Source: Chloroflexota bacterium (GTDB lineage Bacteria > Chloroflexota > Dehalococcoidia > DSTF01 > RBG-16-68-14). From it: a stretch of 64,000 nucleotides of DNA. Positions 8,687 through 17,297 of the stretch are shown piece after piece (positions within the stretch are counted from its first letter, which is position 1; every line of letters starts with the position of its first letter). Location: NCBI GenBank assembly GCA_029262675.1, contig JAJCYW010000003.1:124001-188000 (forward strand), given 5' to 3'. The notes beneath the pieces are model-generated. The model did not search any database, was not told the origin of the DNA, and was given only the letters and a program-made list of their open reading frames with translations. A program made the position numbers and the translations under genes.

Positions 8687-8755
8687 CCACTCATGCTCGC
8701 GGCATGCGTGGCCTGGGGTAAATCTCTCTGCAACTCATACTCGTGGCATGAGTTG
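8687..8755. repeat. Two related hairpins between pdhB and pdhC
   Basis: Two copies of a 27-bp sequence lie 44 bp apart. Each folds: CCACTCATG with CATGCGTGG (8687-8711, one mismatch), and CAACTCAT with ATGAGTTG (8731-8755, perfect, 9-nt loop). They fill the only real gap in an otherwise overlapping operon. They may set mRNA stability or E2:E1 stoichiometry. Confidence 0.55.
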
Positions 8756-8795
8756 CCTGTGTTCTCTACTGTTGGGTCTGCGTCCAATATCGCTC

Positions 8796-9767
8796 TCACA
8801 TCAATTTCAGCGCAGCGTCGGCGACCTGCTGGGCGCTGGGTAACGCCGCCTGCTCAAGTTCCTTGGCGTACGGAATCGGCACGTCCGCGCCGCAGACGCG
8901 GGCGACAGGCGCGTCGAGGTCGTCGAACGCCTCTTCCATGATTGTGGCGGAGATCTCCCCGGCGAAGCCGCCGAACTTCCAGTCGTCCTCGACGACGACG
9001 GCGCGGTTGGTCCTGCGGACAGAGGCGACGATCGTCCCGACGTCGAGCGGCCGCAGCGTGCGGAGGTTGAGCACTTCGGCCTCAACGCCCGACTCTGTAA
9101 GCAGGTCGGCCGCCTGCAACGCCTGGAAGACGCTGCCGGAGTAGCCGATCAGCGTCACGTCACTGCCTTGGCGGATGACCTCAGCCTCGCCGAAGGGAAT
9201 GGCGTAGTCGCCGTCCGGCACCTCGCCCTTGCGGGCGTAGAGCGCGGTGTGTTCGATGATGATCACCGGGTTCTGTTCCGTGAGCGCGGTGCGCAGCAGG
9301 CCGCGGGCGTCGCGCGGGGAGTAGGGGACGGCGACCTTGATGCCCGGGATGTGAGCGTACCAGCCCTCTAGGCTTTGCGAGTGCTGCGCGGCGAGCTGGC
9401 TGCCGGCCCCGCCGGCCATGCGGATGATCAGCGGCACGCTGATCTGGCCGCCCGACATGTAAGAGAGCTTGGCGGCGTTGTTGACTATTTGATCGAACGC
9501 GAGGAGGCTGAAGTTGATCGTCATCAGTTCGATCAGCGGCCGGAGGCCGCCCATGGCCGCGCCGATGCCGCAGCCGACGATGACGGACTCAGAGATCGGC
9601 GTATCGATGATGCGGTCCGGTCCGAACTCGTCCAGCAGGCCCTTGGTGACGGCGTACGAGCCGCCGTAGGCCCCGACGTCCTCGCCCATCAGGATGACCC
9701 GCTCGTCGGCGATGAGCGCTTCTCGCATTGTTTGGCGCAGGGCCTCACGGTAGGCGATCTCTGCCAT
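8796..9767 (-). CDS. pdhB: 2-oxoacid dehydrogenase E1 beta subunit
   Basis: The 323-residue beta subunit of the thiamin-diphosphate E1 component. It opens with the conserved REALRQTMREAL and the MGEDVGAYGG segment, and contains TPISESVIVGCGIGAAMGG (the glutamate that activates ThDP) and the AQHSQSLEGWYAHIPG region. It ends with the family's RVCGADVPIPYA element. It starts 2 bp after the pdhA stop, so translation is probably coupled. It works with PdhA as an alpha2-beta2 heterotetramer that decarboxylates the 2-oxoacid and loads the lipoyl group of E2. Confidence 0.93.
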   Translation of the reverse strand: MAEIAYREALRQTMREALIADERVILMGEDVGAYGGSYAVTKGLLDEFGPDRIIDTPISESVIVGCGIGAAMGGLRPLIELMTINFSLLAFDQIVNNAAKLSYMSGGQISVPLIIRMAGGAGSQLAAQHSQSLEGWYAHIPGIKVAVPYSPRDARGLLRTALTEQNPVIIIEHTALYARKGEVPDGDYAIPFGEAEVIRQGSDVTLIGYSGSVFQALQAADLLTESGVEAEVLNLRTLRPLDVGTIVASVRRTNRAVVVEDDWKFGGFAGEISATIMEEAFDDLDAPVARVCGADVPIPYAKELEQAALPSAQQVADAALKLM

Positions 9768-9769
9768 GG

Positions 9770-10771
9770 CTACCGCGGCTCCTCGGCGTATATGTCTTCG
9801 TAGAGCGACTGCGGGCCGGGGTGCGGGCTGCTCTCCGCGAACTCGGCTGCGGCGTTGACTACCGCCTCGACGCCGGCCTCAAGTTCCTCAAACGTTCCGT
9901 TATCGATGACGCCGTGCTGCTGGAGCCGCGCGCGGTATGAGTTGATCGGATCGAGGTCGCGCCAATGCGCGGTCTCTTCCTTGCGGCGGTAGAACTCCGG
10001 GTCGGCCATGGAGTGGCCGCGGAAGCGGAACGTGATCGCTTCCAGGAATGCGGGGCCTTCTCCGGCGCGGACGCCGGTCGCGGCGCGGCGGGTCGCCTCG
10101 AACATCTCGAGCACGTTCATTCCGTCGACCTGGCGCGAGGGCATGGCGTAGGCTTCCGCGCGCTTATAGACCTCGATCACGGCGGAGACGCGGCGGATGT
10201 CCGTGCCCATACCGTAGAAGTTGTTCTCGCAGAGGAAGATCACGGGCAGCTTCCAGACGGCGGCCAGGTTGAGCGATTCGTGAAACTCGCCTTCGTTGAC
10301 CGCGCCGTCACCGAAGACGCAGAGGACGATGCGGCCGTTGCCCAGGCGCTGGTTGGCGAACGCCATGCCACAGGCGAGTGGCAGGTGGCCGGCGACGATG
10401 GCGTAGCCGCCCATGAACGAACGCTCGACGTCGAAGAGGTGCATGGAGCCGCCCTTGCCTCGGCTAACGCCCGTCTCCCGGCCGAAGAGCTCTGCCATGA
10501 TGCGCCCGGGATCGACTCCGCGCGCGAGCGCGTGGCCGTGGTCGCGATAGTGGGTGAAGAGATGGTCGTCATCGTTCAGCGCGTTGATGGCGCCGACGGC
10601 GATGGCCTCCTCGCCGCTGTAGAGGTGGAGAAAGCCGGCGATTCGCCCGCGAGCGTACATCTCGGCTGCCTTGTCCTCGAAGCGGCGGATGAGCATCATC
10701 TGCCGCAGCATCTCGACCAGATGGCTGCTATCCAGGTCTTGGGGGACTGCGTGTTCCGATAGCTGCGTCAT
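9770..10771 (-). CDS. pdhA: 2-oxoacid dehydrogenase E1 alpha subunit
   Basis: The 333-residue ThDP-binding alpha subunit. The ThDP/Mg motif runs from GDGAVNEGEFHE to the LCENN turn. HLYSGEEAIAVG near residue 50 and SRGKGGSMHLF near residue 115 are typical of pyruvate/acetoin-type E1 alpha. FRGHSMADP supplies the His that lines the active site. The gene overlaps lpdA by 4 bp. Family sequences do not separate pyruvate from acetoin dehydrogenase with certainty. The linked lipoate genes are compatible with either, and pyruvate is the simpler reading. Confidence 0.92.
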   Translation of the reverse strand: MTQLSEHAVPQDLDSSHLVEMLRQMMLIRRFEDKAAEMYARGRIAGFLHLYSGEEAIAVGAINALNDDDHLFTHYRDHGHALARGVDPGRIMAELFGRETGVSRGKGGSMHLFDVERSFMGGYAIVAGHLPLACGMAFANQRLGNGRIVLCVFGDGAVNEGEFHESLNLAAVWKLPVIFLCENNFYGMGTDIRRVSAVIEVYKRAEAYAMPSRQVDGMNVLEMFEATRRAATGVRAGEGPAFLEAITFRFRGHSMADPEFYRRKEETAHWRDLDPINSYRARLQQHGVIDNGTFEELEAGVEAVVNAAAEFAESSPHPGPQSLYEDIYAEEPR

Positions 10772-12162
10772 GGCCCGCTCCAGAAGTGGATCGCTTCGCC
10801 ATCGATGTCCAGTGCGGCTTCCTTGACGATCTCCGACAGGGTCGGGTGGGCGTGGACGGCCCAGCCGAGCTCGCGCGGCGTCGTCTCCAGGACAGCACCA
10901 AGAGATGCTTCCGCGAGCAACTCGGTCGCGTCCTGGCCGATGATGTGGTAGCCGACGATCTCGCCGGTAGAGGCGTCGGTGACGAGCTTGGCCATGCCGT
11001 CGAGCTTGTTCATGGCGACCGCCTTGCCATTGCCGCGATAGGGGAACGTGCCGACTTTGACTTCAATGCCGCGTTCGCGTGCCTGAGCTTCCGTGAGGCC
11101 GAGGCTGGCGACCTGTGGCTGGCAGTAGGTGCAGCGTGGCATCATTTCGTAGTTCAGCGGCGCGGGGTCGCGGCCGGCGATCGCCTCCGCGGCGACGACG
11201 CCCTGCGCCGACGCGACGTGGGCGAGCAGCATGCGGCCGGTGACGTCGCCGATGGCGTAGACGCCGGGGACGTTGGTCACCATCCGCTCATCGACGGGGA
11301 TGAAGCCACGCTCGGTCGCGACGCCGGCGGCCTCGAGTCCGATGCCGTCCACGTTGCCCGCCATCCCGATGCCGATCAGGACCTTGTCTGCGGAGAGCTC
11401 CTCCCGATCGCCGTCACGGGCCACGGTCACTTTCGCCACGCCGTCCGCGACGGCGACGCTCTCGACGCTGGCGCCGGTGCGGTAGCCGATGCCCTGTTTC
11501 TTGAACGCGCGCTCTAGCTGGCTGCTGATCGCTTCGTCCTCTGCCGGAAGCAGCCGGTCAAGCATTTCGATGACGGTGACATCAGAGCCGTACGCTCGAT
11601 AGAAGTAGGCGAACTCCGCACCGATCGGGCCGCCGCCAACGATGACAATCGATGCGGGCGGCTCGCGCAGTTGCAGTGCCTCGTGGCTGGAGATGATGGT
11701 CTTGCCGTCGATCTCGACGCCCGGGAGCGAGCGCGCGTGAGCGCCCGTAGCGATGATGATGGCGGCGGCATCGACCGTCTCGCCGGACGGCTCGACGGCG
11801 ACCGTCTGGGCGCTGGTCAGTTGACCACGGCCCGGAATGACTGTCACTTTGTTCTTCTTGAGCAGGAACTCGACGCCCTTCACCATCCGGTCGACGACGC
11901 CGCGGCTGCGGTCGATGGCGGCGCCCATGTCGATGTGGAGCGCGTCATAGGTGATGCCGAAGTCGGCCGACTCTCTGAACAAGTGGACCAGCTCCGCGTT
12001 CCAGAGCAGCGCCTTGCTGGGAATGCAGCCCCAGTTAAGGCAGAGGCCGCCCAGCCGCTCCTCTTCGACCACCGCGGCCTTGAGTCCGAGCTGCGAGGCG
12101 CGGATGGCGGCGACGTAGCCGCCCGGGCCGCCGCCGACGATGACGACATCGTGGCTGCTCAT
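10768..12162 (-). CDS. lpdA: Dihydrolipoyl dehydrogenase (E3)
   Basis: A 464-residue flavoprotein disulfide reductase that reoxidises dihydrolipoamide with NAD+. The FAD motif is GGGPGGYVAA near residue 10, followed by the redox disulfide in GGLCLNWGCIPSK. The NAD motif GGGPIGAEFA is near residue 180, the second FAD contact YAIGDVTG near 310, and the catalytic C-terminal HAHPTLSE near 440. It overlaps lipA by 4 bp upstream and pdhA by 4 bp downstream, showing tight translational coupling. Confidence 0.95.
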   Translation of the reverse strand: MSSHDVVIVGGGPGGYVAAIRASQLGLKAAVVEEERLGGLCLNWGCIPSKALLWNAELVHLFRESADFGITYDALHIDMGAAIDRSRGVVDRMVKGVEFLLKKNKVTVIPGRGQLTSAQTVAVEPSGETVDAAAIIIATGAHARSLPGVEIDGKTIISSHEALQLREPPASIVIVGGGPIGAEFAYFYRAYGSDVTVIEMLDRLLPAEDEAISSQLERAFKKQGIGYRTGASVESVAVADGVAKVTVARDGDREELSADKVLIGIGMAGNVDGIGLEAAGVATERGFIPVDERMVTNVPGVYAIGDVTGRMLLAHVASAQGVVAAEAIAGRDPAPLNYEMMPRCTYCQPQVASLGLTEAQARERGIEVKVGTFPYRGNGKAVAMNKLDGMAKLVTDASTGEIVGYHIIGQDATELLAEASLGAVLETTPRELGWAVHAHPTLSEIVKEAALDIDGEAIHFWSGP

Positions 12163-13070
12163 GGTGACACGGCCTCCGAAATGCCGGCCTGCTTGTGGGC
12201 GTGGTAGGAGCTGCGGACGAGTGGCCCGGCCTCGACGTGGCGGAAGCCGAGCCGGCGGCCGCGCTCGACGAATGGCGCAAAGTCGCCGGGCGGGTAGTAG
12301 CGCTCGACGGGCAGGTGCTTCGCGCTGGGCCGCAGGTACTGACCAATGGTGAGGATATCGACTCCGGAGGCGCGGAGGTCGGTCATCACGTCGAAGACTT
12401 CATTCTCTGTTTCGCCGAGGCCGACCATCAGGCCCGACTTGGTAAGCATCGTGGGGTCGATCTCCTTGGCGCGCCGCAGCAGCTCAAGAGAGCGCTCGTA
12501 GCGGGCCTTGGGCCGGACAAGATTATAGAGGCGTGCCACGGTCTCGATGTTGTGATTGAGCACGAACGGTCGCGCGTCAATTATGGTAGCGAGCGCGTCC
12601 CAGTTGCCCATCAGGTCGGGGATCAGCACCTCCACGCGGCAATCTGCGTCGTTGTGGTGGATGGCGCGGATGCAGCCGGCGAAGATCTGCGCGCCGCCGT
12701 CCGGCTGGTCGTCGCGGTTGACGGACGTGATGACCACGTAGTCGAGGCCGAGGCGCTGCACGGTCTGCGCCAGCCGGTGCGGTTCGAGCTGATCGAGGTC
12801 TGCCGCCGGACGGCCTGTGGTGACGGCGCAGAAGCCGCAGGCTCGCGTGCATGTGTCGCCCAGGATCATGAACGTGGCAGTGCCGTTGTTGAAGCACTCG
12901 CCGATGTTGGGGCAGTGTGCCTCTTCGCATACGGTGTTCAGGTCGTTTCTTCTGAGCAGGCTCTTGATGCGCTGGTAGCGGTCGCCGGCAGGGAAGCGGA
13001 CCTTCAGCCACGGCGGCTTGGGCTGCCGCGGTTGCTGCTTCTCTAGCAATGGTATGACGTCCGTCGGCAT
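12159..13070 (-). CDS. lipA: Lipoyl synthase
   Basis: A radical SAM enzyme of 303 residues that inserts two sulfurs into protein-bound octanoyl groups. Both iron-sulfur sites are visible: the auxiliary cluster CEEAHCPNIGEC near residue 48 and the radical SAM CTRACGFC near 78. The C-terminal RSSYHA motif, which supplies the serine ligand of the auxiliary cluster, is present near residue 288. It lies 6 bp after lipB and overlaps lpdA by 4 bp, so lipoate assembly is coexpressed with the complex that needs it. Confidence 0.96.
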   Translation of the reverse strand: MPTDVIPLLEKQQPRQPKPPWLKVRFPAGDRYQRIKSLLRRNDLNTVCEEAHCPNIGECFNNGTATFMILGDTCTRACGFCAVTTGRPAADLDQLEPHRLAQTVQRLGLDYVVITSVNRDDQPDGGAQIFAGCIRAIHHNDADCRVEVLIPDLMGNWDALATIIDARPFVLNHNIETVARLYNLVRPKARYERSLELLRRAKEIDPTMLTKSGLMVGLGETENEVFDVMTDLRASGVDILTIGQYLRPSAKHLPVERYYPPGDFAPFVERGRRLGFRHVEAGPLVRSSYHAHKQAGISEAVSP

Positions 13071-13076
13071 GGCTGT

Positions 13077-13784
13077 TTAGACGGCCTCCAGAGAGGGGAT
13101 GGCCGAGGGAACGGCGTTCTCAGTCATGCCTTCGCGCATCTCCATGCTGAAAACCCGGCCGAACGCGTCGATAGTGGCGTCGATCACGGCCTCCATGGCG
13201 CGGGCTGCGCCGAGTTCATTCGTCATGGACGTAACGGTGATGTCCGGCAGGCCGCACGGCACGATGTGTGAGAAGTAGGAGAGGTTGGGGTCGACGTTCA
13301 GCGCGAAGCCGTGGCTGCTGACGCGCCGTGAGATGCGGACGCCGATGGCGGCGATCTTCGCGCCGCCGGCCCAGACGCCCGGCCGGCCGGGCACGCGTTC
13401 GCCGGCGATGCCGAACGCTGCCAGCGCATCGATCAACGTGGACTCGAGCGCGCGGACGTAGTCGCGGGGGCCGTACGACAAGCGCCGCAGGTCGAGGATC
13501 GGATAGCCGACGAGCTGGCCGGGGCCGTGGTACGTGATGTCGCCACCGCGATCGACGCGGTGGACTTCGGTACCGAGCGACGCAAGGCGGGCTTCATCGA
13601 TCAGCAGGTGGTCAACGCTGCCGCGTGGGCCAAGCGTATAGGTGTGCGGGTGCTCCAAGAGGAGCAATCGCGCGCGGCCGTCGTCGCGGCAGGCCGCTAC
13701 GAGCCGCTGCTGGTGGGCGAACGCCTCCTGGTACGGAACGAGGCCGAGGCGGCTGACGGTGCAACGGATGGCGCCTTGTGGCAA
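13077..13784 (-). CDS. lipB: Octanoyl-[ACP]:protein N-octanoyltransferase
   Basis: LipB transfers octanoate from acyl carrier protein to lipoyl domains. The 235-residue product has RVDRGGDITYHGPGQLVGYP, the catalytic lysine in GAKIAAIGVRI and the catalytic cysteine in HIVPCGLPD. The frame is open far upstream, but conservation begins near TTG 13784, which has AGGAG at 13792-13796 with 7-bp spacing; a TTG start is therefore proposed. It is the first gene of the lipoylation and 2-oxoacid dehydrogenase operon. Confidence 0.9.
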   Translation of the reverse strand: MPQGAIRCTVSRLGLVPYQEAFAHQQRLVAACRDDGRARLLLLEHPHTYTLGPRGSVDHLLIDEARLASLGTEVHRVDRGGDITYHGPGQLVGYPILDLRRLSYGPRDYVRALESTLIDALAAFGIAGERVPGRPGVWAGGAKIAAIGVRISRRVSSHGFALNVDPNLSYFSHIVPCGLPDITVTSMTNELGAARAMEAVIDATIDAFGRVFSMEMREGMTENAVPSAIPSLEAV

Positions 13785-13897
13785 TGCTAGGCTCCTGCGC
13801 GTGCGTGTGTGATAGCTATCGGCAGGAAGGCGCGAAGGTGTCCCTACCTCTGCTGACTTTATCACAATGGCCCTTCTGGACCTGTTGGGAAGATCAC

Positions 13898-14332
13898 CTA
13901 TTCTCCAACGATGATGGTATCGACGACCTTGGGTGTGCCCGTGATTGTGCGGTGGACGGGACACCGGCCGGCAATCTCCAGTAGACGCTCCTTCTGCTCG
14001 TCCGTCAACTTGCCACGGAGCGAGATGTCGCGGTTGATCAACTCGACGCGACCGGAGCCGGATTCGCTGTCCTCGCAGTCCTCGGCGTAGACGCGGTCGT
14101 GCGTCAGGTGGACGGAGCATTCGGCGACGTCCCAGCCCTTGCGACGGGCGTACATCAGCACCGTCATGGCTGTGCAGGAGCCGAGGGCCCAGAGCAGCAG
14201 CTCGTACGGGCTGGGGCCCAGGTCGTCGCCGCCGTCGTCCTTGGGTTCGTCGGAGACGAAGGCGTGGCTGCCGGTAGTGAGGAGTTGGCTGTATTCGTAA
14301 TCGGTTAGGTACTGGACGGTGACCTTCTGCAT
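13898..14332 (-). CDS. OsmC/Ohr-family protein
   Basis: The 144-residue product has the OsmC layout: an N-terminal beta domain, then GPSPYELLLWALGSCTAMTVLMYARRKG with the first redox cysteine, and a second cysteine in AGRCPVHRTI. Family members reduce organic hydroperoxides with these two cysteines. The start ATG 14332 is preceded by a very strong AGGAGG. It is a single gene upstream of, and in the same direction as, the lipB operon, from which about 110 bp separate it. Confidence 0.85.
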   Translation of the reverse strand: MQKVTVQYLTDYEYSQLLTTGSHAFVSDEPKDDGGDDLGPSPYELLLWALGSCTAMTVLMYARRKGWDVAECSVHLTHDRVYAEDCEDSESGSGRVELINRDISLRGKLTDEQKERLLEIAGRCPVHRTITGTPKVVDTIIVGE

Positions 14333-14537
14333 CGGGCCTCCTGGTGCTGGCGCTCGCGATATTTCTGCCTGTTTCTGGCAGCGTATCATGGGGCGCAGCG
14401 CCGTGAGCGTGAGCCACTATACTCTCGCCGCAACTTCGACACGGGGACGTGGGCAACCGTGAACGCAAGCGTCTGCGTCTACACGGAGAGCCCGGGAAGA
14501 CTACGGACGTTCCGTGAGTCGGCGCTGGGCGTGCGGC

Positions 14538-14555
14538 CGCCGGCTACGGCCGGCG
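14538..14555. terminator. Short GC hairpin downstream of the KARI-like gene
   Basis: CGCCGGC pairs with GCCGGCG around the loop TACG, about 45 bp past the stop of the minus-strand KARI-like gene. There is no T run, so termination is only possible, not shown. Confidence 0.3.
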
Positions 14556-14599
14556 CCTTCGCGGGCTATCGCGGGCGCGGGCTGCGGTGGTATAGGGCG

Positions 14600-15649
14600 C
14601 TATTCCGTCTGCTCGCGTTCGTGGGCGGCGCGAAACGCTTCGCGGATGCGCTGTTCGATCGGGGTGAATGGGTTGGCAAGCCCTGCCAGTTCGCGCAACT
14701 TCTCGAACGTCTCGTAGCCGGAGTCGCGCTCGGCCGTCCAGCGCTCATAGAAGGCGCCGCTCTTTACCTCTTCCACCACCTTCTCCAGGTGCTTGCGGAT
14801 CGGTTCGTTGTCGAGCTCGATCGTTCGCATCATGCCGCCGTACTGACTTGTGCGGGAGTGAAGCTTGGCCTGCTCGTAGAAGCCGACGTCGCGCATCGCC
14901 TCCAGTACCTGCGTCGCCTCGCCGGAGAGGTAGAGGTCGAGCACCAGCGCCTCCGCGGGGATGCCGGCCTTGAGGCCGACGTCCAGCATCAGCATGAACA
15001 TGGTGCCGAAAAGGGATCCGAATCCCTGCTCGTGGTAGAGGTCGAGGATCGTCTCGTCGCGCGCTGAGAACTCGAAGGCGCCGCCGCCGGCCGCCAGCGT
15101 GCCGATGCCCTGGCCCAGCGCCAGCAGCAGTGGCCAAGCGCTTCCGCTGGCGTCCTGTTCCACACTGAGGTAGCTGAAGAAGCCCTGGTCCCGTTCGTAT
15201 AGCTCGCGGAGCTGGCGGCCGATCATGCGTGGCGCGAGCAGCAGAACGTCGACGCCGGGCGGCGGCTCGATCTCGCCGTACGTCAGATTGTAGCCGGAGG
15301 CGAAGACGAGCGCCTTGCCCGCGGTTAGCGCTGGCGCGATCTCTGCCTGGAATACGGCCGGCTGCTCTTCGTCGGGTATCAGCAGAAAGAGGACGTCGGC
15401 GGCACGCGCGGCCTCGGCGGCGGACGACACGTCGAAACCGTCCTCGAGCGCCTGCTCGCGCGTCTCGTCCTGGAGCGTGGCGGCGACGATGGGGCATTCG
15501 ACGCCGGCGCGATCGAGGCTGTCGCGCAGGTTGAGGGCCTGGGCGCGGCCCTGGTTGCCGTAGCCGATGAAGGCAATTGTTTTGCCGGTCAGCGTGGCGA
15601 TGTCGCCGTCCTGGATGCCGAATGCGCGAAGAGAAGGTTCCGCTGTCAT
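14600..15649 (-). CDS. Ketol-acid reductoisomerase-like protein with altered active site
   Basis: The 349-residue product has the overall order of class I ketol-acid reductoisomerase (IlvC): the NADP loop GYGNQGRAQALNLRDS near residue 33, a LIPDEEQP segment, an AP-x-x-GR-x-LR stretch, LDLYHEQ with the first metal ligands, and LHSRTSQYG near the C-terminus. Several residues that define catalysis differ. The KGPGH motif reads RMIGR, the HG after FAS/FAH reads SGY, and the third acidic metal ligand aligns with Tyr (Y-LSG-E). It overlaps the DUF3090 gene by 4 bp, and no ilvB or ilvD is nearby. It may act on another 2-ketoacid or imine, or be a non-catalytic paralogue. The fold call is firm; the function is unknown. 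Confidence 0.75.
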   Translation of the reverse strand: MTAEPSLRAFGIQDGDIATLTGKTIAFIGYGNQGRAQALNLRDSLDRAGVECPIVAATLQDETREQALEDGFDVSSAAEAARAADVLFLLIPDEEQPAVFQAEIAPALTAGKALVFASGYNLTYGEIEPPPGVDVLLLAPRMIGRQLRELYERDQGFFSYLSVEQDASGSAWPLLLALGQGIGTLAAGGGAFEFSARDETILDLYHEQGFGSLFGTMFMLMLDVGLKAGIPAEALVLDLYLSGEATQVLEAMRDVGFYEQAKLHSRTSQYGGMMRTIELDNEPIRKHLEKVVEEVKSGAFYERWTAERDSGYETFEKLRELAGLANPFTPIEQRIREAFRAAHEREQTE

Positions 15650-16188
15650 TGCGATGCGCGCGGCCGCTGCGAGTGTCCGTTACGGCGGCGACAGAGGTGC
15701 TCGCCGCCTTCAATCGGGCCGCCACAGAGCAGGCAAACGGGGCGGCCGGCCTCCACCATCTCCTCGGCGTGGGTGGCAAACGCACGGCACTGGGCGCGCG
15801 TGGCCTGGCAGGAGAACGAGGGCGTCGCCTCTTCGTCGTCGTCCGCGTCAGCCTCTGTGTTCACGTCTTCGATGTCGTAGGCGAAGATCGTCACGAGGTG
15901 GGTCGACTCGTCGTAACCAATGCCGAGGCGCGCGAGCCGTATCTCGATGTCCGGCTGGGTGGGGAAGGGCAGGGACGGCGCAGGCGGCGCTTCCTCGCCT
16001 TCCGGCTCGCCGTTCCGCGTCTGTTCCAAGAGTTGCCGGATGGCGAGCGCCAGCGCCGCCATTTGCTCCTTCTCTAGCCAGAGCGAGGCGGACTCGTCGC
16101 CGCGCCGCACCAGAACGCGGAATGTGCGCTGGCCCGGTTCGCCCGTCACGTCGGGCTCAAATAGGTCGGCCTGGCCAAATGTGTGCAT
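15646..16188 (-). CDS. DUF3090-family protein with C-terminal zinc ribbon
   Basis: About 180 residues. The family signature GEPGQRTFRVLVRRGDES is near residue 16, followed by LWLEKEQMAALALAIRQLL. The end, AGRPVCLLCGGPIEGGEHLC, is a CxxC...C zinc-ribbon-like tail. An acidic Asp/Glu patch separates the two. DUF3090 proteins occur mainly in Actinobacteria and Chloroflexota and have no agreed function. Start ATG 16188 is chosen; an in-frame GTG at 16197 is an alternative, and neither has a strong ribosome site. It is translationally coupled to the KARI-like gene by a 4-bp overlap. Confidence 0.75.
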   Translation of the reverse strand: MHTFGQADLFEPDVTGEPGQRTFRVLVRRGDESASLWLEKEQMAALALAIRQLLEQTRNGEPEGEEAPPAPSLPFPTQPDIEIRLARLGIGYDESTHLVTIFAYDIEDVNTEADADDDEEATPSFSCQATRAQCRAFATHAEEMVEAGRPVCLLCGGPIEGGEHLCRRRNGHSQRPRASQ

Positions 16189-16324
16189 CGCAGGCACATT
16201 GTACGACGGCGGCCGTGTTCCGGGCTACTATGTAGAATCGCAAGATCGTATTTCTTGAGCAGCGGTATGATGAGAACGGCTAGGAAACTAACATGGGGAC
16301 ACAGGAGGGGGACTAAGCGCAGCG

Positions 16325-16777
16325 ATGAAGACTCGGACCGACATATCGGCGGGAGGCGTGATCTACCGCGAAGAAGACGGAGGGCTGGAGGTGTGCCTGA
16401 TCGAGACGCAGGACCGCACAGCCTGGCAGCTACCGAAGGGCATCATCGAACCAGGCGAAACGCCGGAAGACGCGGCGCGCAGGGAGGTCTCTGAGGAAAC
16501 GGGGCTCTTCGGCGATCTAGTGCAGGCCTTGGACAAGATCGAGTACTGGTACGTCTGGCCGGAGCCGGAAGGCCGCGTTCGCATTCACAAGTACGTCCAC
16601 TTCTTCCTCTTCCAGTACACGCACGGAGGGACGGAAGACCACGACGACGAGGTGGATGACGCTCACTGGCTGCTGCTGGCCGAGGCGCAGGCGCGGCTGT
16701 CGTTCGAGAGCGAGCAGGGCGTGTTGAGGATGGCCGCCGGAATCCTCCAGCGGCAAGTGGGCGGCAAATGGGCGTAG
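16325..16777 (+). CDS. Nudix hydrolase
   Basis: The 150-residue product has a complete Nudix box, G-x5-E-x7-REVSEETGL, beginning at residue 40 (GIIEPGE). The lead-in TAWQLPKG is typical of diadenosine-polyphosphate or NDP-sugar type Nudix enzymes. The substrate cannot be named from sequence. ATG 16325 is used; a GGAGG lies about 14 bases upstream. The gene converges with the SRPBCC gene with only 7 bp between stops. Confidence 0.88.
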   Translation: MKTRTDISAGGVIYREEDGGLEVCLIETQDRTAWQLPKGIIEPGETPEDAARREVSEETGLFGDLVQALDKIEYWYVWPEPEGRVRIHKYVHFFLFQYTHGGTEDHDDEVDDAHWLLLAEAQARLSFESEQGVLRMAAGILQRQVGGKWA

Positions 16778-16784
16778 ACGGCTC

Positions 16785-17297
16785 CTAGCCGGAACCGTCG
16801 TCGTCGGGGTCCGCCACGTCCGACCCGTCGCGGTCGATTCCCTCCGGTGCGGCCGGGGCGCCGCGCTCCGTATCCTCCGCGGCGTCCGGGCCGTCGCGCT
16901 CCGTATCCTCCGCGGCGGCCGGGCCGTCGCCTCCCTCCGCGGCGGCCGGGCCGTCGCTTCCCTCCGCGGCGGCCTTGAGGTTCGCCAGTCCTTCTACCAT
17001 CACCATCTCATAGTTGACGTCCGCGCGGCCCATGGTGACGATGCGGAACATCGCGTAACGAAAGCCCTGCGGCTCCATCGTCGCGACGACCTCCGTGTGG
17101 TCGGCGCGTGGGATCAGGCGGTAGGTGACCACGGCGCGAACGCCGCCCATGAGATTGACCCAGAGCGAGAGTAGCTCGTTCGGGACGGCGCGCTCGATCG
17201 TGTAGTCGGCTTCGTCGGCGATCTGCAGCTCACCCGTGAGCGCGTCCCAGACCTTCTGCGGCGAGGCGTGGATGGCGAAGGCCTTCTCTAATGCCAT
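16785..17297 (-). CDS. SRPBCC-domain protein with repetitive acidic tail
   Basis: Residues 1-110 are a START/polyketide-cyclase-like (SRPBCC) domain: it begins KAFAIHASPQKVWDALTG and ends in a helix ENL-like stretch (VEGLANLKAAA). The last 60 residues are low complexity and built from near-identical units such as GDGPAAAE and DTERDGPDAAE, encoded by tandem DNA repeats. The core may bind a hydrophobic ligand. The tail is probably disordered and highly acidic. No partner gene is evident. Confidence 0.7.
   Translation of the reverse strand: MALEKAFAIHASPQKVWDALTGELQIADEADYTIERAVPNELLSLWVNLMGGVRAVVTYRLIPRADHTEVVATMEPQGFRYAMFRIVTMGRADVNYEMVMVEGLANLKAAAEGSDGPAAAEGGDGPAAAEDTERDGPDAAEDTERGAPAAPEGIDRDGSDVADPDDDGSG
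16860..16973. repeat. Tandem repeats coding the SRPBCC acidic tail
   Basis: Two 33-bp units (16863-16928) that read GCGCTCCGTATCCTCCGCGG at their start are followed by shorter units starting GCCTCCCTCCGCGG and GCTTCCCTCCGCGG. All are multiples of three, so copy-number change would keep the frame. Confidence 0.65.

Noticed and set aside
13785..14468. Upstream extension of the lipB frame
   Set aside because: Overlaps the OsmC gene, shows no conservation and is low-complexity Arg/Pro; the AGGAG-TTG start at 13784 is preferred.
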